The position numbers and the translations under genes were made by a program. A stretch of DNA of 64,000 bases from Halopenitus salinus (GTDB lineage: Archaea; Halobacteriota; Halobacteria; Halobacteriales; Haloferacaceae), in NCBI RefSeq assembly GCF_042662125.1, contig NZ_JBHSXL010000009.1, forward strand, positions 702,847 through 766,846, in the 5' to 3' direction. Positions 43,783 through 52,908 of the stretch are shown piece by piece (positions within the stretch are counted from its first letter, which is position 1; each line of letters begins with the position of its first letter). Below the pieces are notes generated by a model. The model saw only the letters and a list, made by a program, of their open reading frames with translations. It was not told the origin of the DNA and searched no databases.

Positions 43783-45614
43783 GCGAGTCCCCGGGGACCG
43801 CGGGAACTCGCGAGGTCGCCTTCCGCGTCTTCGCCGCCGAGTTCGACGACGCGACGGTTTCGTACTCACAGAGCGACGAGGAACGGGCGCCGAACTACGT
43901 CCTCACGCCGCTCGGCGCGCGTGTCAATCGGCTGTTCGCGGTCGGCGTGTTGACCGAGGTCGAACGCGTCAACGAGGAGACGCGTCGCGGTCGGGTGGTC
44001 GACCCGACCGGCGCGTTCGTCACCTACGCCGGCCAGTACCAGCCGGACGAGCAGGCGTTCCTCGAGCGCGCGGAGCCGCCGGCGTTCGTCGCGTTGACCG
44101 GCAAGGCGCGGACCTTCGAGCCGGAGGACTCCGATCGCGTGTTCACCTCGGTCCGTCCGGAGAGCCTCAACGCGGTCGATTCGGACACCCGCGATCGGTG
44201 GGTCGTTCGGGCCGCGGAGACGACCCTCTCGCGGCTCGCGGTCTTCGCCGCGGCCCTGCAGTCGGATCTCCGGGGCGAGGAGCTTCGCTCCGCGCTCGAG
44301 GCGGGCGGCGCGGCCGAGGCGCTCGCGGAGGGCATCCCTCGCGCGATCGACCACTACGGGACGTCCGCGGCGTACCTCGAGGCGACCCGCCGGATGGCCG
44401 TCGATGCGCTCGAGCTCGTCGCCGGCGAACGTGACGACGTCCGAGCGCCGGAGATCGAGCCCGGCGAGGACGCCCCCGCCGAGATCGGCCCGCTCCCGGA
44501 GACGGACGTGACGATCGCGAAGCCGAGTTCGGTTGGCGACTCGGCGATCGACGATTCGCCGACCGACGACTCGCCGACAGACGGCGAGAAGCCCGCTTCG
44601 ACTGGGGACGGCTCCGTCGAATCGTCGGGAGGGGACGCCACGATCCGGAGCGCGGACACGGACGGGGACACAGACGCGCAAACGGATACGGACGTCGACG
44701 CGGACGCGGTCGGATCGGGCGACGTGGACGAACCGGGCGCGGCCGACGAACCCGAACACGACTCGGCGTCCGATTCCGGCGTGGAGGCGCCATCCGGCTC
44801 GAGCACGTCGATCGAGGAACCGGAGCCACGGGACGAACTCGGGGATGTGGACGACGACTCTTCCGAGGATGTCGGCGACGGAGCCGCCGGAGGGGACGCG
44901 AGCGCCGACGGGCAAACCGGCGGACTCGGCGACTTCGCCGACCCCTCCGAGACGGGTGATTCGGGTTCGACGACCGATTCGGACTCAACGACCGGTTCGA
45001 GTTCGACGGATCCATCGAACGAATCCGCCGACTCAATGGACCCGTCTCCCGCCGGCGGATCGTCGAACACCGACGAGATGTACGAGATGGACGAGGAGGA
45101 GCGCTCCGAGGTCCTCGAGGAGTACGGAACGGACTTCTCGACGGGGACCGAGGTCGACGACCCCGGCGAGGCGGACATCGACGTGCCGGACGCGGACGAA
45201 CTCGCCGACGAGGACGTCCGGAATCCCGGCGCCGACGGGACGGGACCGACCGACGACATCGACGTCGACGCGAGTCCGTCCGAGGGGGACGAATCCGCCG
45301 CGTCCGAAACGCCGGAGACGGATACGCGGGCGCAAGCGGATGACGAGCCCGGGGGCGACACCGAGTCGGAGAGCGAAGCGGGGAGCGAGGGTGAAGCCGA
45401 GACGGAAGGCGGAGAGGACGTCAACCTCACCGAGGCGGCGATCGACGCGATGGACGACCTCGACGAGGGCGACGGCGCGGACCGCGACGCCGTGATCGCG
45501 GCGGTCGTCGACCGGGTCGGAGGTGACCCGGACGCCGTCGAGGAGGCGATCGACGACGCGCTCATGAGCGGCAAGTGCTACGAGCCGACCGAGGACCGGC
45601 TGAAGGCGATCTGA
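43779..45614 (+). CDS. RPA-associated protein (COG3390 family) with long acidic linker
   Basis: Partner of haloarchaeal RPA encoded in the same operon. The first 220 residues are the conserved COG3390 OB-type domain (REVAFRVFAAEFDDATVSY, YVLTPLGARVNRLFAVGVLT, GRVVDPTGAFVTYAGQYQ, PPAFVALTGKARTFEP). From about residue 220 to 540 it is an extremely acidic, Ser/Asp/Glu/Gly/Thr-rich linker. A short C-terminal domain follows (VNLTEAAIDAMDDLDEG, then YEPTEDRLKAI), like the winged-helix tail at the end of RPA proteins. The total, 611 residues, is long because of the linker. It overlaps the rpa stop codon by ATGA. Confidence 0.88.
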   Translation: MSESPGTAGTREVAFRVFAAEFDDATVSYSQSDEERAPNYVLTPLGARVNRLFAVGVLTEVERVNEETRRGRVVDPTGAFVTYAGQYQPDEQAFLERAEPPAFVALTGKARTFEPEDSDRVFTSVRPESLNAVDSDTRDRWVVRAAETTLSRLAVFAAALQSDLRGEELRSALEAGGAAEALAEGIPRAIDHYGTSAAYLEATRRMAVDALELVAGERDDVRAPEIEPGEDAPAEIGPLPETDVTIAKPSSVGDSAIDDSPTDDSPTDGEKPASTGDGSVESSGGDATIRSADTDGDTDAQTDTDVDADAVGSGDVDEPGAADEPEHDSASDSGVEAPSGSSTSIEEPEPRDELGDVDDDSSEDVGDGAAGGDASADGQTGGLGDFADPSETGDSGSTTDSDSTTGSSSTDPSNESADSMDPSPAGGSSNTDEMYEMDEEERSEVLEEYGTDFSTGTEVDDPGEADIDVPDADELADEDVRNPGADGTGPTDDIDVDASPSEGDESAASETPETDTRAQADDEPGGDTESESEAGSEGEAETEGGEDVNLTEAAIDAMDDLDEGDGADRDAVIAAVVDRVGGDPDAVEEAIDDALMSGKCYEPTEDRLKAI

Positions 45615-45622
45615 GCGGCCGA

Positions 45623-46384
45623 ATGTCCCTCGTCGATCCCGTCTCGAACGCGCCGGCCGCGGTCCTCGATCTCCCCGACGAGCGCGCGCTGGCTATCGCC
45701 GATTACCACGCCGGCATCGAGGCCGGACTCCGGTACGAACGCGGCGTCGAACTGGAGAGCGCGGCCGCGAGACGCCGAGAGCGCCTGCTCGACCTGCTCG
45801 ATCGCACGGACGCGGACCGGCTCGTCGTCCTCGGCGATCTCGCCCATCGCATCTCGGCACCCGAGGGAACGGAACGGACGGAGATCGACGCGCTTCTCGA
45901 CGCCGTTGCCGACCGCGTGACGGTGACGCTCGCGGCCGGCAACCACGACGGCGGCGTCGCGGAGGCGTTCGGGGACCGATTGGAGGTCCTCCCGCCCGCC
46001 GGAGGGCGGATCGGTCCGGTCGGGATCGTTCACGGGCACACCTGGCCCGACCCGTCGGTGCTCTCGGCCGAGGTGGTCTGTGTGGGACACGAACACCCCC
46101 GGATCCGGCTGGTCGATTCGGTCGGAGGCGGGCGAAGCGAACGCGCCTGGCTCCGGGGATCCCTGCGCGCGGAGCCGTTTCGCGCGGAGCTGGGCGAGGC
46201 GATTGACGCGCGGTGGGCCGACCCGGACCTCGTCGTCTTTCCGGCGTTCAACGATCGCTCGGGGGGGACGTGGATCAACGTCGAGGAGGAGTCGTTCCTC
46301 TCGCCGTTCCTCCCGGCGGCCATCGGGGACGGCGAGGCGTACCTCCTCGACGGGACGCGGCTGGGGCCGTATCGAGCCGTGTGA
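45623..46384 (+). CDS. Calcineurin-like metallophosphoesterase (RPA operon)
   Basis: A 253-residue metallophosphoesterase, third gene of the RPA operon and known as a common member of it. Metal-ligand motifs are ALAIADYHAGIEAGL (D-x-H), LVVLGDLAHRIS (GD), LAAGNHDGGV (GNHD) near residue 110, and VGIVHGHTWPD (GH) with VGHEHPRIRL (GHxH). Together these form the two-metal site. The substrate is unknown; a role in DNA-end or nucleotide processing at RPA-coated DNA is inference. The ATG at 45623 lies 8 bp after the stop of the upstream gene. Confidence 0.88.
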   Translation: MSLVDPVSNAPAAVLDLPDERALAIADYHAGIEAGLRYERGVELESAAARRRERLLDLLDRTDADRLVVLGDLAHRISAPEGTERTEIDALLDAVADRVTVTLAAGNHDGGVAEAFGDRLEVLPPAGGRIGPVGIVHGHTWPDPSVLSAEVVCVGHEHPRIRLVDSVGGGRSERAWLRGSLRAEPFRAELGEAIDARWADPDLVVFPAFNDRSGGTWINVEEESFLSPFLPAAIGDGEAYLLDGTRLGPYRAV

Positions 46385-46400
46385 CCCCCCGGTGCGACGC

Positions 46401-46408
46401 GTTTAATC
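46401..46408 (+). promoter_or_regulatory. TATA box of the Lhr-type helicase gene
   Basis: GTTTAATC about 33 bp upstream of the ATG at 46438, 17 bp after the phosphoesterase stop, indicating that the helicase is transcribed from its own promoter. Confidence 0.5.
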
Positions 46409-46437
46409 GCGTCGATCCCCAAACGCGATCGATATCG

Positions 46438-49400
46438 ATGCCGGAGGGTAGCTCCGCGAACGCAGAGGAGGATCCCGAGCGTGGCGAGCGTACCACGGAG
46501 GCGGACGCCGAGCATGTCGGCAAGGTAGACGCCGAGCATGCCGGCGGGACGGACGCCGAACGTGCCGGCGAGACCGACGCCGGGATGGACGCGTTCACGC
46601 ACCTCGGATCGACGGTTCGGGAGGCCCTCTCGGAGCGGGGATTCACGCGCCCGACGGAGCCACAGCGCAAGGCGATTCCCCCGCTCGCCGAGGGACGAAA
46701 CGCGCTGGTGCTCGCGCCGACGGGGACGGGAAAGACCGAGACGGCGATGCTCCCCGTCTTCGACCACCTCGTTCGCGCACGCGACGACCCGGACGACCCT
46801 CCTCGGTCCGGGATCTCGGCGCTCTACATCACCCCGCTTCGGGCGCTCAACCGCGACATGATGGACCGCCTGGAGTGGTGGGGCGACAGGCTCGACCTCG
46901 AGATCGCCGTCCGACACGGGGATACGACCCGGTACGAGCGATCGAAACAGGCCGACGACCCGCCGGACGTCCTCATCACCACCCCCGAGAGCCTCCAGGC
47001 CATCCTGACGGGATCGAAGATGCGAACGGCCCTCGCTTCGGTCGCGCACGTGGTCGTCGACGAGGTCCACGAGATCGCCTCCGCGAAGCGCGGCGCACAG
47101 CTCACGGTCGGCCTCGAGCGGCTTCGGGAGCTCGCCGGTCCCTCCCAGCGGGTCGGGCTGTCCGCGACGGTCGGGTCGCCCGGGGAGGTCGGCCGCTTCC
47201 TCGTCGGACACGGAGAACCGGATCCCTCGGTGCCGAACGACCGATCGTTCGACGTGGTCGAGGTCGATGTCGGGACGCGCATCGACGTCACCGTTCACCG
47301 TCCCGAGATAACCGAGGTGGACGCCCGGCTCGCGGGGCGGCTCGCGACCACGGAGGAGATCGCGAGCCACGTGCGGGCGATCCGCGAGATCGCCGCCGAG
47401 AACCGATCGACGCTCGTGTTCGTCAACACCCGACAGACCGCGGAGGCGCTCGGATCGCGGTTCAAGGCGCTCTCGTCCGACGGTGGGGAGGAGACCGGGG
47501 CGGAAGGCGAGGGGACCGGAACGGAGGGCGAGAAGACCGGGACGGAGGGCGAGGAGAGCGAATCCGGCGACGCGATCCCGAGCGTCGACGTCGAGGTCCA
47601 CCACGGCTCGCTCTCCAGCGACGTCCGGGTGGACGTCGAGGACCGGTTCAAGGCGGGCGAGATCGACGCGCTGATCTGCACCTCCTCGATGGAGCTCGGG
47701 ATCGACGTCGGGCGCGTCGACCACGTCGTCCAGTACGGAAGCCCCCGCGAGGTCGCCCGGCTGCTCCAGCGCGTCGGACGCGCCGGCCACCGGAGCGATC
47801 TGGTCTCGCGTGCCACCGTGATCGCGAGCGATCTCGACGACACCCTGGAGGCGATGGCGATCGCTCGACGCGGGGAGGCGGGGCTGGTCGAGCCCGCGAA
47901 CGTCCACCACGGGAGCCTCGATACGGCGGCCAACCAGATCGTCGGGTTGACCATGGACTTCGGGGAGCTGCACGCGCGCAGGGCCTACCGGATCCTCACG
48001 CGTGCCCACCCGTTCCGGGAGCTGGACGAGGACACGTTCCGCGAGGTCGTCCGCGAGCTGGACGGCAACCGCGTGGTCTGGCTCGACGAGGAGGCCGACT
48101 CGATCGAGCGGTCGGGCGGCACCTGGCAGTACTTCTACGCGAACCTCTCGATGATCCCCGACGAGGCGACCTTCGAGGTCCACGACCTCTCCTCGCGGAC
48201 GCGGATCGGGACGCTCGACGAGCGCTTCGTGCTCGATTTCTCGGGTCCCGGCGAGACGTTCGTCCAACGCGGCGAGATGTGGCGGATCGTCGACGTCGAC
48301 GAGGAGGACGAGCGCGTGAACGTCTCGCCGGTCGAGGACCCGGGCGGCGAGGTCCCGGCCTGGGTCGGATCGGAGATTCCGGTTCCGCGGCCGGTCGCTA
48401 ACGAGGTCGGTCGCCTGCGCGGCGAGGTCGCGGCGCGGATCGCGGAGGACGCTCCGCTCTCGGCGACCGCCCGCGGACTCGCGGAACGATATCCGGCCGA
48501 CCCGTCGACGATCGAAGCCGCCATCGAGCCGATCGTCGATCACGCCGAGACGGCCCATCCCGTCCCGACCGACGAGCGGATCGTCGTGGAGGGTGCGGGC
48601 CGGTCCATCGTCGTCAACGCCGCGTTCGGTCACCGGGTGAACGAGACGCTCGCCAGGCTGCTCGCCGCGCTCGTCGGCCAGCGAACGGGATCGTCGGTCG
48701 GCATGGATGTCGATCCCTACCGGATCGAACTGGAGGTCCCCCGGTCGGTCGATCCGGGAACGGTCATCGAGATCCTCGAGTCGACCGACCCGGACCACCT
48801 CGAGGCGTACCTCGAGCTGGCGTTGAAGAAGGCCGACACCCTGGCGTTCACCCTCGCGCACGTGGCCGCGAAGTTCGGGACCCTCAAGCGCTATCGCGAG
48901 GGGAAGGGACGGTTCGGCGGCGACAGGCTCATGGCGGCCCTGGAGGGAACGCCCGTCCACGAGGAGGCGCTCCGTGAGGTGTTCCACACGGATCTGGCGG
49001 TCCCGGAGACGGCCGCCCTCCTCGAGCGGATTCAGGACGGGACCGTTGCCCTCGTCGCCGCCCGCGATCGGACTCCGATCGGGACCGCGGGCGACTCCTC
49101 GGGCCGGGAGTTCCTCGTGCCCGAGAACGCGGACGCGAGCGTCATCGAGACCATCCGCGAGCGGATAGCGGATGACTGCGTCCTCCTGTGTTGTCTGCAC
49201 TGTCACGACTGGACCCGCCGGACCATGGTCCGACGCGTCGGCGAGCAGCCGACCTGTCCGGAGTGCGGATCGACGCGGATCGCGGCGTTGAATCCCTGGA
49301 ACGACGAGGCGGTGAAGGCGGTTCGAGCGGACGGGAAGGACGACGAACAGGAGCGACTCACGGAGCGGGCCTACCGGTCCGCGAGCCTCGTGCAGGCCCA

Positions 49401-49557
49401 CGGTAAGCGGGCCGTGATCGCGATGGCCGCGCGGGGGGTCGGCCCCGACAACGCCGCCCGGATCATCTCGAAGCTCCGCGAGGACGAGGACAACTTCTAC
49501 CGCGACCTGCTCGAACAGGAGCGGCGATACGCTCGCACGCAGTCGTTTTGGGACTAG
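46438..49557 (+). CDS. lhr: Lhr-type superfamily 2 helicase
   Basis: Large ATP-dependent helicase of the Lhr family, linked to DNA or RNA repair. The 1039-residue product has an acidic, repetitive N-terminus (residues about 20-50), Q-motif and Walker A APTGTGKT at 93-100, the DEVH box VVVDEVHEIA near 205, motif V ICTSSMELGIDVG and motif VI LLQRVGRAGHRSD. The Lhr-specific winged-helix and beta-barrel region (VHHGSLDTAANQIVGLTMDF, GGTWQYFYANLSMI) follows. A C-terminal CCLHCHDW and CPECGS pair (about 919-945) forms a zinc site. Two in-frame tandem repeats lengthen it: 24-bp units near the start and 21-bp units inside the RecA2 domain. It ends overlapping the convergent rhomboid gene. Confidence 0.9.
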   Translation: MPEGSSANAEEDPERGERTTEADAEHVGKVDAEHAGGTDAERAGETDAGMDAFTHLGSTVREALSERGFTRPTEPQRKAIPPLAEGRNALVLAPTGTGKTETAMLPVFDHLVRARDDPDDPPRSGISALYITPLRALNRDMMDRLEWWGDRLDLEIAVRHGDTTRYERSKQADDPPDVLITTPESLQAILTGSKMRTALASVAHVVVDEVHEIASAKRGAQLTVGLERLRELAGPSQRVGLSATVGSPGEVGRFLVGHGEPDPSVPNDRSFDVVEVDVGTRIDVTVHRPEITEVDARLAGRLATTEEIASHVRAIREIAAENRSTLVFVNTRQTAEALGSRFKALSSDGGEETGAEGEGTGTEGEKTGTEGEESESGDAIPSVDVEVHHGSLSSDVRVDVEDRFKAGEIDALICTSSMELGIDVGRVDHVVQYGSPREVARLLQRVGRAGHRSDLVSRATVIASDLDDTLEAMAIARRGEAGLVEPANVHHGSLDTAANQIVGLTMDFGELHARRAYRILTRAHPFRELDEDTFREVVRELDGNRVVWLDEEADSIERSGGTWQYFYANLSMIPDEATFEVHDLSSRTRIGTLDERFVLDFSGPGETFVQRGEMWRIVDVDEEDERVNVSPVEDPGGEVPAWVGSEIPVPRPVANEVGRLRGEVAARIAEDAPLSATARGLAERYPADPSTIEAAIEPIVDHAETAHPVPTDERIVVEGAGRSIVVNAAFGHRVNETLARLLAALVGQRTGSSVGMDVDPYRIELEVPRSVDPGTVIEILESTDPDHLEAYLELALKKADTLAFTLAHVAAKFGTLKRYREGKGRFGGDRLMAALEGTPVHEEALREVFHTDLAVPETAALLERIQDGTVALVAARDRTPIGTAGDSSGREFLVPENADASVIETIRERIADDCVLLCCLHCHDWTRRTMVRRVGEQPTCPECGSTRIAALNPWNDEAVKAVRADGKDDEQERLTERAYRSASLVQAHGKRAVIAMAARGVGPDNAARIISKLREDEDNFYRDLLEQERRYARTQSFWD
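46504..46575 (+). repeat. Three 24-bp tandem repeats in the 5' part of lhr
   Basis: Units at 46504, 46528 and 46552, each beginning GACGCCGA, encode three octapeptides (DAEHVGKV, DAEHAGGT, DAERAGET). Units are multiples of three, so gain or loss keeps the frame. Confidence 0.8.
47491..47553 (+). repeat. Three 21-bp tandem repeats inside the helicase RecA2 domain of lhr
   Basis: Units at 47491, 47512 and 47533 encode ETGAEGE, GTGTEGE and KTGTEGE, an acidic loop inserted between RFKALSSDGGE and the VHHGSLSSDVR strand. Confidence 0.8.
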
Positions 49558-50438
49558 GGCGAGACCGGGTCGGAGCACGACCCGGACAGTCCGACCAACG
49601 CCAGCGAGACGGCGAGCCCGACCACGTATCCCGCGAGGTGTGCCCACGCGTTCGATCCCATCGGAACGATGACCATCGATCCGAGCAGTCCGGCGAGGAG
49701 GACGCTCGCTCCGACGACGAGGACGAACTCCGGGACCGGATCGAGAGCGACCCGCCGTGGAACCGCGCCCGCACGAACCAGCACCACCGCGATGACGGCC
49801 GCGAACGCGAGACACGCCGCGGCGACGCCGCGAAGCGGCGGGAAGTACGCGACGGTCTCGGGCGCGGCGAGGACGGCGCCGACGGAGGCCGGCGCCGCGA
49901 CGAACGCGAGCCGCCGATCGACGGCTCCCGCGGTGAGGCGTTCGGCGGCGGCGAACCAGACGACGAGGAGGTAGCCGAGGAATCCCGCGTTCACGTCCGA
50001 AAATCCCGATGACGGGACGTCCGTGATCGCACCGAGGGTCACGAGCGAGGTCCACGCCGAGGCGAACGGAACGACGAACAGACAGCACACGGCGATCGAC
50101 GGGAGTCGACGCCGCCAGCCGGCAAGCATCGAAAGCGGGTAGGCGACGCCCATCACCATGAGGTAGGCGGCGACGTTGTTGAGCAGGTGTCCCGGATGCG
50201 TGTGGACGTAACTCGACGCGAACGCGGTCCAAAGCGTCCAGCGGTTCGACAGGAGGCTCTCGGCCCCGAGCGACAGCGACCACGCGTCGGTTCCGGGAAG
50301 GAGATATAGCCCCGTCAAAATCCCGGGAACGGCGAGATAGACGATGGCGAACTCGATCGCGGAGATCGACCGAACGGCTTGGCCGACTGCGGTCCGGATC
50401 TCCGCGGCGACCTCCCGAAGCGACGGATCCTCGCTCAC
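49554..50438 (-). CDS. Rhomboid-family intramembrane serine protease
   Basis: Membrane protein of 294 residues with about seven hydrophobic segments. Rhomboid landmarks are YVHTHPGHLLNNVAAYLMV near residue 78 (HxxxN loop), a serine motif SSGFSDVNAGFLGYL near 143-157 and AWAHLAGYVVGL near 275 (H followed by GxxxG). The serine motif reads GFSD rather than the canonical GxSG, so activity is likely but not certain. The GTG at 50438 (VSEDPSLREV) is favoured by a CGCTTTTGCC TATA-like box about 30 bp upstream; an ATG at 50465 is the alternative. It is convergent with lhr, overlapping its stop codon. Confidence 0.82.
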   Translation of the reverse strand: MSEDPSLREVAAEIRTAVGQAVRSISAIEFAIVYLAVPGILTGLYLLPGTDAWSLSLGAESLLSNRWTLWTAFASSYVHTHPGHLLNNVAAYLMVMGVAYPLSMLAGWRRRLPSIAVCCLFVVPFASAWTSLVTLGAITDVPSSGFSDVNAGFLGYLLVVWFAAAERLTAGAVDRRLAFVAAPASVGAVLAAPETVAYFPPLRGVAAACLAFAAVIAVVLVRAGAVPRRVALDPVPEFVLVVGASVLLAGLLGSMVIVPMGSNAWAHLAGYVVGLAVSLALVGLSGSCSDPVSP

Positions 50439-50526
50439 GGACGCCGATCGACGCTCGAGGGGCAAAAGCGCTCCTTCGTCGTCGATATGGGCACAGATCG
50501 AGAACGGACCTCGAGGAGGGGGACCG

Positions 50527-52827
50527 CTACGAGCGCGACCCGGAGACGGACTTCACGGCCGCCTCGTAGTGGGCGGCGGTCACCTCGAGCGCCTCCGGGT
50601 GCTCGGCGGCCTCGTCGCCGTGTTCCCGGGCGACGTCCTCGATCGCTGCGAGCGCGGCCTCGCGGCAGACCGCGGCGAGTTCGGCCCCGGAGAACCCCTC
50701 CGTCGCCTCCGCGATGGCGTCGAGATCGACGTCCTCGCTCCGGGGTTGGCCCCGCGCGTGAACTCGCAGGATGGTCTCGCGGGCGTCCCGATCCGGGAGG
50801 GGAACCTCGAGGTGGGTCTCGATCCGGCCGGGGCGAAGCAGCGCCGGATCGAGGGCGTCCTTGCGGTTCGTCGCCGCGATCACGGCGAGGTTCGGGTTCC
50901 CGGCGGCGCGATCGAGCTCGGTGAGGAGCTGTGAGACGACCCGCTCGCCCACCGCGGAGCCGCCCCCGCCGGATCCGCCGTCCCGAGCGGTCGCCACGGC
51001 GTCGATCTCGTCGAGGAAGACGATCGCTGGCGCGGCCTGCCTCGCGCGCTCAAAGACCTCGCGGACGGCCTTTTCGGACTCGCCGACGTAGCGGTCCAGA
51101 AGCTCCGGGCCGGCGACCTGGATGAAGTTGACGCCGCTTTCCCCCGCGATCGCTCGCGCGAGGAGCGTCTTGCCGGTCCCCGGCGGACCGAAAAGCAGGA
51201 GCCCCGTCGGCGGGTCGGTGTTCGCCGCCTCGAAGAGCGGCGCGTGGGAAAGCGGCCAGGTGACGGCGCGCTCGAGCCGCCGTTTGGCCTCCTCGAGCCC
51301 GCCGACGTCCGCGAAGGTCGTCTCGGGGGTCTCCGCGACGTACTCGCGCATCGCGCTCGGCTCGACCCCGGCGAGCGCCCGGTCGAAGTCCGACCGGGTC
51401 ACCTCGATGCCCTCGAGGTACTCGTCCGTCTCGCGAGCGCGACGCAGCGATGTCATCGCCGCCTCCTGTGCCAGACTCTCGAGGTCCGCGCCGACGAACC
51501 CGTGGGTGCGACCGGCGATGCGATCGAGGTCGACGTCGTCGGCGAGCGGCATGTTCCGCGTGTGGACCTCGAGGATCTGTCGGCGCCCCGCCTCGCCCGG
51601 GACGCCGATCTCGATCTCCCGATCGAAGCGCCCGCCGCGACGCAAGGCCGGATCGAGGACGTCCACGCGGTTCGTCGCGCCGATGACGATCACCTCGCCG
51701 CGGGCGTCGAGGCCGTCCATGAGCGAGAGGAGCTGGCCGACGACGCGGTTCTCGAGGTCGCCGCCGTCATCGCGTTTTCCCGCGATCGAGTCGATCTCGT
51801 CGAAGAAGACGATGGCCGGCGCCGACTCGCTGGCGTGCTCGAAGACCTCCCGGAGCCGCTTTTCGCTCTCGCCTTTGTACTTCGAGGTGATCTCCGGCCC
51901 GTCGATCGTGATGAACTCCGCGTCGACCTCGTTGGCCACCGCCCGGGCGATGAGCGTCTTGCCGGTCCCCGGGGGGCCGAAAAGCAGGACGCCCTTCGGC
52001 GGGTCGACTCCCAGGCGTCCGAATGTCTCCGGCTCGGAGAGGGGCAACTCGACCAGCTCACGAACGAGGTCCAGCTCCTCGTCGAGGCCGCCGATGTCCT
52101 CGTAGGTCGCGCCGCGACCGCTCTCGCTTCCGGCCGGGCGATCGTCGGTCCGGACGGTCGTGCTCCCGTCGCCCGACGATTCCGATCGGTTCGGGGAGCC
52201 GCCGCCCGTTTCGTCGCTCGTCTCGTCGACCGTCCCGTCGCCCGCACTCCCGTCCGTGCCGTGGGCCGCCCCTACGTTTGTCGTCCCTGTGTGTGTCGTC
52301 CCTGTGTGTGTCGTCCCCGTGTTTCGGTACCGTACCGAGAGGTCCGTCCTCTCCCCCACTCGAACCGTTCCCTCGGGGTCCGTGGCCTCCACCTCGAACC
52401 GGAGTCCGCCGAGGCGCTCGACGTGGACCGCCTCCCCGGCCGTGAGCGGGCGATCACGGAGCGCGCGAGCCAACGTCCGCTCGAGGGAGGCGTCATCGAC
52501 GTCGAGCTCCCCACGCTTTGCGGGTACCTGAAGGGTCACGGACCGGGCGTCCTCGACGTCCACCGGTGCGACGGTGACCGTGTCGCCGACCTTGACGCCG
52601 GCGTTCGCCCGAGTGTCGGCGTCGATCCGGACGGATCCCGGCTTGGCGTCGGGACCGCCCGGCCACACCTTCGCCACGGTCGATCCCGCTCCCTCGATGC
52701 GGACCGTATCGCCGCTCAAGATCCCGAGTTCGCGCCTCGCGTCCTCGGGGAGCCGGGCGATCCCCCGGCCGGCGTCGCGCTTTGCGGCCGCCCGAACCGT
52801 GAGATCGACGTCCGCGAGATCGTTCAT
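50527..52827 (-). CDS. CDC48/VAT-type AAA+ ATPase
   Basis: Hexameric AAA+ unfoldase that extracts or unfolds proteins, often for the proteasome. The 766-residue product has the N-terminal double-psi barrel (VDLTVRAAAKRDAGRGIARL), then D1 with Walker A GPPGTGKT at 284-291, Walker B IVFFDEIDSI and arginine-finger GATNRVDVLDPALRRGGR, and D2 with Walker A GPPGTGKT at 547-554, Walker B IVFLDEIDAV and TNRKDALDPALLRPGR. Both ATPase sites look intact. A low-complexity region of about 70 residues between the N domain and D1 includes the TGTTH repeat. The ATG at 52827 (MNDLADVDL) is the family start. Confidence 0.93.
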   Translation of the reverse strand: MNDLADVDLTVRAAAKRDAGRGIARLPEDARRELGILSGDTVRIEGAGSTVAKVWPGGPDAKPGSVRIDADTRANAGVKVGDTVTVAPVDVEDARSVTLQVPAKRGELDVDDASLERTLARALRDRPLTAGEAVHVERLGGLRFEVEATDPEGTVRVGERTDLSVRYRNTGTTHTGTTHTGTTNVGAAHGTDGSAGDGTVDETSDETGGGSPNRSESSGDGSTTVRTDDRPAGSESGRGATYEDIGGLDEELDLVRELVELPLSEPETFGRLGVDPPKGVLLFGPPGTGKTLIARAVANEVDAEFITIDGPEITSKYKGESEKRLREVFEHASESAPAIVFFDEIDSIAGKRDDGGDLENRVVGQLLSLMDGLDARGEVIVIGATNRVDVLDPALRRGGRFDREIEIGVPGEAGRRQILEVHTRNMPLADDVDLDRIAGRTHGFVGADLESLAQEAAMTSLRRARETDEYLEGIEVTRSDFDRALAGVEPSAMREYVAETPETTFADVGGLEEAKRRLERAVTWPLSHAPLFEAANTDPPTGLLLFGPPGTGKTLLARAIAGESGVNFIQVAGPELLDRYVGESEKAVREVFERARQAAPAIVFLDEIDAVATARDGGSGGGGSAVGERVVSQLLTELDRAAGNPNLAVIAATNRKDALDPALLRPGRIETHLEVPLPDRDARETILRVHARGQPRSEDVDLDAIAEATEGFSGAELAAVCREAALAAIEDVAREHGDEAAEHPEALEVTAAHYEAAVKSVSGSRS
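52281..52323 (-). repeat. 15-bp tandem repeat (nearly three copies) in the CDC48 linker
   Basis: Units TCGTCCCTGTGTGTG at 52281 and 52296, with a third partial copy to 52323; on the coding strand they encode repeats of TGTTH between the N domain and D1. In-frame length changes would be tolerated. Confidence 0.8.
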
Positions 52828-52908
52828 GCGGGTCCGTTCCACGCGGCCGGTCTTGAGGCTTGCCCGGTGGCGGCACCGTCGGGCGATGCGTCCCCGGGTG
52901 GCCGACCG

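Noticed and set aside
46504..46575. Repeats in lhr considered as a CRISPR-like array
   Set aside because: Units are contiguous, coding and without spacers; no cas genes are present.
46030..50283. 1417-codon open frame on the minus strand
   Set aside because: Antisense to the Lhr helicase; composition is that of a shadow frame.
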